Source: Thermoflexales bacterium (GTDB taxonomy: Bacteria; Chloroflexota; Anaerolineae; S140-20). Taken from it: a DNA stretch of 7,651 nt. The number at the start of each line of letters is the position of its first letter. Within the stretch, counting starts at the first letter, position 1. Both the position numbers and the translations under genes were made by a program. This document shows, piece by piece, positions 3,004-7,651 of the stretch. The stretch is taken from assembly GCA_015484715.1 (NCBI GenBank), contig WFUY01000379.1:1-7651 (forward strand), read 5' to 3'. The notes below the pieces were generated by a model that saw only the letters and a list, made by a program, of their open reading frames with translations, did no database searches and was not told the origin of the DNA.

Positions 3004-4538
3004 CCCCGCAGCGTCTCATCATCGAGACCCTATTCCGGATCGTCGACAAGGAGGGGCGGGACCGCGACTTCCTCCTCAACCCCGTCCAGGCCCGGCTCGA
3101 CGCGGCCCTTACCGGCCGTGACGTGATCCCGAAGGCCCGCCAAGAAGGCGTCTCCACCTACATCCTCGCCCGCTTCACCGCCCTCTGCCTCTCCCAGCGC
3201 AACCGCCGCTGCGTAGTCATCTCGCACGATCGGGAGAGCACCCAGCGCATGCTCGCCAAGGTGCGCTACTTCCTCGAGAACCTCAAGTGCCCCCCGCCTG
3301 AGATCTCCAACCTAAGCAAGAACGAGATAGTCTTCTCCCGCACCAATAGCATGTTCTTCATCGGCACAGCGGGCAGCCGGGAGTTCGGCCGGGGCGATAC
3401 CATCACCAACCTGCACTGCTCAGAGGCCGCATACTGGCCCAATCCGAAGGACCTCACCGCCGGCCTCTTCCAGGCCGTCCCACGCGACGGCGAAATCTTC
3501 ATCGAGAGTACCGGCAACGGGGTCGGCAACTGGTACCACCGCCTATGCATGCGCGCCCAGCGCGGCGAGTCCCAGTGGCGCCTGCACTTCTTCTCCTGGC
3601 TCGACTCCCCCGAGTACGAGCTTGACCTCTCCCCCTCCGAAGAACAAGAGATCCTCTCCTCGCTCCGCGAGGAGTGGGAAGAGCCCCACCTAGTCGAGAA
3701 GTTCGGCCTCTCCGCCGGCCGCATCGCCTGGCGGCGCCTCAAGCTCGAGGAGCTTGACTACGACCTCACCCTCTTCAAGCAAGAGTACCCAACCACCCTC
3801 GACGAGTGCTTCCAGGCGTCGGGCCGGAGCATCTTCCGCTACCGGCTCACCCCGACCGAGGAGTGGGTCCGCACCGAGTATGCCCTCTCCGTGCTGCTCG
3901 GGCACCCGCGCCCTGACAAACAGTACATCCTCGGCGTCGACACAGCCGCCGGCGTCGGCCAAGACGCTAGCTGCATCCAGGTCCTGTGCCTCGACCCGCT
4001 CGAGCAGGTCGCCGAGTGGCTCGACGACCGGGTCGAGCCCGACATTTTCGCCGGCAAGGTCGCCCTCCTCTCCGAGATGTTCAACAATGCTCCGATCTCC
4101 GTCGAGAACAACAACCACGGGGCCCTCGTGATCAACGTCCTGCGGAAGGAGTATCCGCACCTCCAGGTCCTCACCAGCCCGTACACGCCCGGCGAGTACG
4201 GCATCCGCACCACCGTCCGTACCAAGCCCCTGCTCATCGGGCACCTCCGGCGCCTCCTCAGCCAGGGCGACCTGATCATACACAGCCAGGAGCTGGCCTC
4301 GCAGCTCAGCACCTATATCGAGCACGAAAACGGCAAGCTCGGCGCCGAGGAGGGCTGCCACGACGACGCCGTCATGGCGCTCGCCATGGCCACCGCGCAC
4401 GTCGAACGCCTGCGGGCGGCCCTGCTGCCCGCCCCATCCGAGCAGAGGGGTCCGAGAGACCCCTTCCTGCTCGATAGCATCCTCGACGAACTGTCCCGGC
4501 GGAACGCCCGCCTAGGCTACCCAGCCCAGGTCCTCTGA
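3000..4538 (+). CDS. terL: Terminase large subunit (packaging ATPase and nuclease)
   Basis: A 512-residue protein, a normal length for the family. ATPase domain: Walker A-like K45-A-R-Q-E-G-V-S-T53, with the lysine at the front of the motif as in lambda gpA rather than in a GKT; Walker B-like region L-H-C-S-E-A-A-Y (138-145); coupling motif I-E-S-T-G-N-G (168-174). Nuclease domain (RNase H-like): Asp314 in 'YILGVDTAAG', Glu369 in 'PISVENNNHG' and Asp455/Asp456 in 'GCHDDAVMALAMA' supply the metal-binding acids. The enzyme cuts concatemeric DNA and drives it through the portal using ATP. The GTG start at 3000 overlaps the previous stop as GTGA, with little ribosome binding site, so translational coupling is likely. 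A long hairpin lies near its 3' end (4439-4473). Confidence 0.95.
   Translation: MTPQRLIIETLFRIVDKEGRDRDFLLNPVQARLDAALTGRDVIPKARQEGVSTYILARFTALCLSQRNRRCVVISHDRESTQRMLAKVRYFLENLKCPPPEISNLSKNEIVFSRTNSMFFIGTAGSREFGRGDTITNLHCSEAAYWPNPKDLTAGLFQAVPRDGEIFIESTGNGVGNWYHRLCMRAQRGESQWRLHFFSWLDSPEYELDLSPSEEQEILSSLREEWEEPHLVEKFGLSAGRIAWRRLKLEELDYDLTLFKQEYPTTLDECFQASGRSIFRYRLTPTEEWVRTEYALSVLLGHPRPDKQYILGVDTAAGVGQDASCIQVLCLDPLEQVAEWLDDRVEPDIFAGKVALLSEMFNNAPISVENNNHGALVINVLRKEYPHLQVLTSPYTPGEYGIRTTVRTKPLLIGHLRRLLSQGDLIIHSQELASQLSTYIEHENGKLGAEEGCHDDAVMALAMATAHVERLRAALLPAPSEQRGPRDPFLLDSILDELSRRNARLGYPAQVL
3656..3674. repeat. 8-3-8 inverted repeat in terL
   Basis: Arms CTCCTCGC and GCGAGGAG, spacer TCC, out of codon phase. 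It encodes S-S-L-R-E-E. Confidence 0.55.
3739..3757. repeat. 8-3-8 inverted repeat in terL
   Basis: Arms TCAAGCTC and GAGCTTGA, spacer GAG. It encodes L-K-L-E-E-L-D. Confidence 0.55.
4439..4473. repeat. Long imperfect hairpin near the 3' end of terL
   Basis: Outer arms CGAGCAG and CTGCTCG and inner arms AGGGGTC and GACCCCT give 14 base pairs, with a 2-base bulge on one side and a 5-base loop. It lies about 65 bp before the terL stop. No T tract follows, so it is not a standard terminator; it may affect message stability or be chance. Confidence 0.55.
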
Positions 4539-4559
4539 TATGGGAGGGAGGAAACAGCC

Positions 4560-5795
4560 GTGCGAATTCTCGTACTGTCCCGCGAGGGGGACGGTCTCGG
4601 CTTCGCCCAGGCCCTCGCCCGCGAAGGCCACGACGTCCATGTGTGGATCGCCGATCGGCGCGCACGCCGAGCGGGCGTGGGCATCGTCGGCCGGCCGGCT
4701 GCCTGGCGCCCCCTCCTTCCCCAGACCGACCTAATCGTGTGCGATATGGTTGGGTTCGGACACCTCCGCCGCCTGTTCGACAAGATGGGGAAGCCGGTCA
4801 TCTCCTGCCATCCGGACTCCGACCGGGCCGAACTCGACCGCCAGTTCGGGCTCGCCCTGATGCGCCTTGCTGGTATACAGCACCCCCGCACCTGGACCTT
4901 CTCTCGCCCGAGCGAAGCTCGGGCCGTGCCCTTCCCGCCGAAGGGCCTTGTGATAAAGCCGAGCGGGAACAAGAGCACCGCCCTGACCACCGTCAACCGC
5001 ACGCGCGATCAGTATCTCTGGAACCTCGAGAGGCTGCCCGCCGATCAGCCGCTAATCGTCCAGGAGCGGGTCGACGGGATCGAAGTGAGCACCGAGGGCT
5101 GGTTCAACGGCCACGACTGGGTCCGCCCGTTCAATCATACCTTCGAGGAGAAGCGCCTGATGGACGGCGGGGTCGGCCCCAACACCGGCTGCATGGGGAA
5201 TGTCGTGCTCGCCGCGGACGAGAACAGGATCGTCCGGGAGACCGTGCTGAAGCTCACTCCCTTCCTCCGCAAGATCTCCTACCGGGGCCCCGTCGATGTA
5301 AACAGCATCGTGAACACGCAAGGCGTGTTCGCCCTCGAGTTCACCATGCGCCCCGGCTACGACGCGATCGAAGCCCTCACCGAACTCCTACGGGAGCCCC
5401 TCGGCACCCTCCTCTTTGAAGTAGCAACGGGCGTCAAGCGCGAAATGGACCTGCCCTCCGATGAGTACGGCATTGCCGTGCGCGTGAGCGTACCGCCGTG
5501 GCCCCATGCTCGGCCTTCGGCCGAGCAGGCGGGCATGCCCCTCCGCTTCCCGCGCGAGGCTGGCAAGCACGTCTACCTCACCGACGCCTACCTAGAGGAC
5601 GGGCAGCCCAGATATGCCGCCTTCGACGGTGTCGTCGCCAAGGTCACGGCCCGGGGCCGGAGCCCTAGCGAGGCCAGGGGCAGGGTGTACCGCACCCTCA
5701 CGAACATGCGCATCCCGGACGCTCAGTACCGCACAGATATCGGCCAGCGGGTGCACAGCAACCTCACCCTCCTGCGCAGCATGGGGTACCTCTGA
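4560..5795 (+). CDS. PurD-like ATP-grasp ligase
   Basis: A 411-residue protein related to phosphoribosylamine-glycine ligase (PurD; E. coli protein about 430). Shared features: lysine in 'VIKPSGN' (K133); 'IVQERVDGIEVS' (166-177), like PurD 'IVIEEFLDGEEAS'; the signature GPNTGCMG (206-213; PurD GPNTGGMG); 'ALEFTMRPG' (258-266; PurD 'VIEFNCRFG'); and C-terminal R-T-D-I-G-Q-R (391-397; PurD RKDIGWR). The N-terminal Rossmann-like part reads 'ILVLSREGDGLGFAQAL' and lacks PurD's GGREHA. ATP-grasp enzymes join a carboxylate to an amine through an acyl phosphate. Ordinary purine synthesis seems unlikely, given the missing motif and its place between terL and portal; modification of a nucleotide, peptide or virion component is possible. 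The GTG start follows GGGAGGGAGGAAA. It ends in a TGATG overlap with the portal gene. Confidence 0.88.
   Translation: MRILVLSREGDGLGFAQALAREGHDVHVWIADRRARRAGVGIVGRPAAWRPLLPQTDLIVCDMVGFGHLRRLFDKMGKPVISCHPDSDRAELDRQFGLALMRLAGIQHPRTWTFSRPSEARAVPFPPKGLVIKPSGNKSTALTTVNRTRDQYLWNLERLPADQPLIVQERVDGIEVSTEGWFNGHDWVRPFNHTFEEKRLMDGGVGPNTGCMGNVVLAADENRIVRETVLKLTPFLRKISYRGPVDVNSIVNTQGVFALEFTMRPGYDAIEALTELLREPLGTLLFEVATGVKREMDLPSDEYGIAVRVSVPPWPHARPSAEQAGMPLRFPREAGKHVYLTDAYLEDGQPRYAAFDGVVAKVTARGRSPSEARGRVYRTLTNMRIPDAQYRTDIGQRVHSNLTLLRSMGYL
4906..4924. repeat. 8-3-8 inverted repeat in the ATP-grasp gene
   Basis: Arms GCCCGAGC and GCTCGGGC, spacer GAA (in-frame Glu, P-S-E-A-R), with a GCGAAGC core as at 1159-1181. 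Confidence 0.6.
5312..5330. repeat. 8-3-8 inverted repeat in the ATP-grasp gene
   Basis: Arms GAACACGC and GCGTGTTC, spacer AAG, out of codon phase. It encodes N-T-Q-G-V-F just before the metal-binding segment. Confidence 0.55.
5507..5527. repeat. 9-3-9 inverted repeat in the ATP-grasp gene
   Basis: Arms TGCTCGGCC and GGCCGAGCA, spacer TTC, so the minus strand carries a C-GAA-G loop. It is out of codon phase, so codon symmetry does not explain it. It lies in an H-A-R-P-S-A-E-Q linker. Confidence 0.65.
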
Positions 5796-7501
5796 TGCTC
5801 GGATATATCCGCAAGCGCCCAGACCTCTCCTTCTGGCAGGAGCAGATTGAGAAGGGCACGGAGTTCCGTAAGCGCGCGGCCAGCGAGTCCGACTGGGAGC
5901 AGTGGCGCAAGTACTATCGGGGTGAGTGGGACCCCTCTGTCTGCCCCACCAACCTCCTCTTCAAGATGATCCGCACTCTCGTCCCCCGGGTGTACTTCCG
6001 CAACCCGAGCGTCAGTGTGCGGCCGAGCAAGCCGGGCTTCGAGAGTATCGCCCTGGCGAAGATCGTCGAGAGGATCGACAACCGCCTCATCCGCGAGATG
6101 CGTGTCAAGCAGCAGATCAAGCGGATGGTCCAGCACGCCGTGATGTTCGGCACGGGCTTCGGCAAGCTCGGCTTCTCCTCCCAGATCAGCACCGAGTTGG
6201 AGGAGGGTGAGCGGGCACGCTTCGAGTACAACAGCCTGGTGCAAGAAGGCTTCCCATGGTTCATGGCCGCCCACCCGGGCACGATCATCCTGCCCGCAGG
6301 CCTCCAGCGCTTCGAGGACACGCCCTGGATCATTCACCACATCCGGAAGCCCGTCCAGGAGGTGCTAGAAGACCCGCGCTTCCGGAACAAGGAGGAGATC
6401 GGCCCCTCCTCTCGTGGCCTGCCCGGGCACGACACCGTTGTCTCCGACTACGTCGAGATGGTTGACCTCTACGAGGTCATCGACAAGCGCACCGGTCGGG
6501 TCTTCGTCATCGCCCCACGGGTCACTGACAAGATCCTCCTCGAGGACGAACACGCCCTTGCCATCCTCGGCCGCCTCCCCTTCTACCCCCTCATCTTCAA
6601 CGAGGACGATGAGCGCTTCTGGGGCATCCCCGACGCGAAGATCCTCGAGCCCCTCGTCCTAGAAATGAACGCCACGAAGACAACCATTCGCAACCACAGG
6701 CGCCTGAGCGTCATGCGCATCCTCGCCGGCAAGGGCAGCATCTCGGAGGCAGAGGCCGCCCGCCTTCTCGAGGAGGACGGCCAGCCCGCCGTCATCTGGG
6801 CGCAGGATGTGAACGGTGTGAAGCCCGTGCAGCCGGCTGGCATCCCAGAAGACCTCCTCGCCAACTACGAATTCCAGATGCGGGACGTCCGGGAGACCCT
6901 CGGCTTCGGGCAGAACCAGTTTGGGGAGTACAAGCCCGGCAGTGGGGATACAACCGCCACAGAGGCCCAGATCGTGGCGATGGCCACCGAGATTCGCATC
7001 GACGAGCGGCGGGACATGGTCGCCGACCTGCTCACCGAGCTACTCGAGGATGTCAACCGCCTCATCTTCGAAAACTGGTCGGGTGAGCAGGTCATCGACC
7101 TGGTCGGCCCAGCCGGCATGCGCGTCTGGGTCTCCTTCTCCGGCGACCTCCTCAAGAAAGGCGCCTACAGCATATCTATCGACCCAGACAGCAGCCTACC
7201 AGAGACGAAGGCGCTGCGCGAGCGCCGAGCCATTCAGGTGTACCAACTCCTGCGGCAGGACCCGAATGTCAACCAGGAGGAGTTGACAAGGTATCTGCTG
7301 CGCGAGTTGCAGGGTGTGCAGATGGACAACCTGCTGGCGACCCCTGCCCCGGGCGTCGGTATGAGCCCGGATCAGCCGCTCCCCTTCCAGCAGTTCGTGG
7401 AGATGCTCCAGAACGGGGCCAATCTCGGCGTTCCTGTTCCAGGTGAACCCGACGTCGTATTCGACCGGGATGAGGAGGGCAACCTCGTGAGGGTGAAGTG
7501 A
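5795..7501 (+). CDS. Phage portal protein
   Basis: A 568-residue protein. The N-terminal part has 'WRKYYRGEWDPSVCPTNLLFKMIRTLVPRVYFRNPSVSVRP' (37-77), the 'N-L-L-F...YFRNP.V' pattern of phage portals. The centre carries 'PFYPLIFNEDDERFWGIPDAKILEPLVLEMNATKTTIRNHRR' (262-303), typical of the portal clip/stem region. 'GSGDTTATEAQIVAMATE' (382-399) is the conserved T-A-T-E-A-Q segment before the crown helices. The portal forms the dodecameric ring at one capsid vertex; DNA enters through it while terminase is docked, and the tail attaches to it later. The start overlaps the previous stop by one base (TGATG). A 7-3-7 dyad lies at 6463-6479. The C-terminus is acidic, then ends 'GNLVRVK'. Confidence 0.92.
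   Translation: MLGYIRKRPDLSFWQEQIEKGTEFRKRAASESDWEQWRKYYRGEWDPSVCPTNLLFKMIRTLVPRVYFRNPSVSVRPSKPGFESIALAKIVERIDNRLIREMRVKQQIKRMVQHAVMFGTGFGKLGFSSQISTELEEGERARFEYNSLVQEGFPWFMAAHPGTIILPAGLQRFEDTPWIIHHIRKPVQEVLEDPRFRNKEEIGPSSRGLPGHDTVVSDYVEMVDLYEVIDKRTGRVFVIAPRVTDKILLEDEHALAILGRLPFYPLIFNEDDERFWGIPDAKILEPLVLEMNATKTTIRNHRRLSVMRILAGKGSISEAEAARLLEEDGQPAVIWAQDVNGVKPVQPAGIPEDLLANYEFQMRDVRETLGFGQNQFGEYKPGSGDTTATEAQIVAMATEIRIDERRDMVADLLTELLEDVNRLIFENWSGEQVIDLVGPAGMRVWVSFSGDLLKKGAYSISIDPDSSLPETKALRERRAIQVYQLLRQDPNVNQEELTRYLLRELQGVQMDNLLATPAPGVGMSPDQPLPFQQFVEMLQNGANLGVPVPGEPDVVFDRDEEGNLVRVK
6463..6479. repeat. 7-3-7 inverted repeat in the portal gene
   Basis: Arms TGACCTC and GAGGTCA, spacer TAC (in-frame Tyr). 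The minus-strand loop is C-GTA-G. It encodes D-L-Y-E-V. Confidence 0.45.
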
Positions 7502-7502
7502 T

Positions 7503-7651
7503 ATGGCCGCCGATCCACAGGAGATAAGGCGCCGCATCGCGGAGCAGATTGGGCTTGCCGAGCCGGAGAACAGGGCCCCGCGCCGGGTCTTCTTCCGCGG
7601 CCGGTATCTCGAATTCCCGCCTGACACCTCAGACGAGGAGATCGAGCAGAC
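7503..7651 (+). CDS. Start of an unidentified gene, cut by the window end
   Basis: The ATG at 7503 lies one base after the portal stop, with AGGGTGAAG as ribosome binding site inside the portal's last codons. The visible 49 residues begin M-A-A-D-P-Q-E-I-R-R-R-I-A-E-Q and continue with a stretch reading F-F-R-G-R-Y-L-E-F-P-P-D-T-S-D-E-E-I-E-Q. The 'EFPxDTSDEEI' pattern is often seen near the N-terminus of phage virion-associated proteins, but it is short and not diagnostic. Its position after the portal would suit a head-morphogenesis protein (protease, scaffold or head-tail protein). Confidence 0.65.
   Translation, partial: MAADPQEIRRRIAEQIGLAEPENRAPRRVFFRGRYLEFPPDTSDEEIEQ

Noticed and set aside
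3690..4400. Long minus-strand open frame opposite terL
   Set aside because: Typical antisense shadow of a GC-rich gene; it lacks promoter and ribosome binding site and overlaps the nuclease domain codons.
4560..5795. Ordinary purine-synthesis PurD
   Set aside because: Lacks the N-terminal GGREHA motif and lies in a packaging operon with no other purine gene in view; labelled only PurD-like.
5723..6340. Minus-strand open frame across the ATP-grasp/portal junction
   Set aside because: Antisense shadow of two well-supported genes.

Overview
The window is a piece of a GC-rich (about two-thirds G+C by eye) tailed double-stranded DNA phage or prophage. The identification rests on a terminase large subunit with its ATPase and nuclease motifs, a portal protein, a probable terminase small subunit, and a holin-like/lipoprotein cassette just upstream, in the compact overlapping layout usual for phage late genes. 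Signals are bacterial: sigma70-type promoters and GGAGG-type ribosome binding sites. The host cannot be named from the sequence. No integrase, tRNA, transposase or CRISPR array is visible.

Layout. Positions 1-226 hold two minus-strand intrinsic terminators and several dyads. A small unknown gene lies on the minus strand (227-550) with its own promoter (595-622). Positions 551-1072 are non-coding: an AT-rich island with an 8-bp rhythm (697-760), a cluster of ACCCGC repeats (783-880), then four dyads about 30 bp apart (951-1057) over a near-consensus forward promoter (1006-1034). From 1073 to the end every gene is on the plus strand, with overlaps or very short gaps: holin-like protein, putative lipoprotein, small helical protein, zinc-ribbon protein, small basic protein, terminase small subunit candidate, small beta-rich protein, terminase large subunit, PurD-like ATP-grasp enzyme, portal, and the start of one more gene cut by the window end. 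One promoter probably serves the whole run; I see no plus-strand terminator.

Working together, the first genes resemble the tail of a lysis cassette, followed by DNA packaging (small subunit recognises DNA, large subunit cuts and pumps it through the portal). The surprise is the PurD-like ATP-grasp ligase between the large terminase and the portal. It keeps the PurD ATP-grasp signature and C-terminal motif but has lost the glycine-rich N-terminal phosphoribosylamine motif, so it may join a carboxylate and an amine on another substrate.

The strongest structural signal is a set of perfect inverted repeats separated by exactly three bases, with a C before and a G after the triplet (often GAA/TTC, AAA or TCC). 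At least 21 were found by eye with 5-10 bp arms, in genes and between them, with unrelated arm sequences. They look like mini-hairpins selected for structure. Codon bias may explain part of this, but not readily the ones outside genes.
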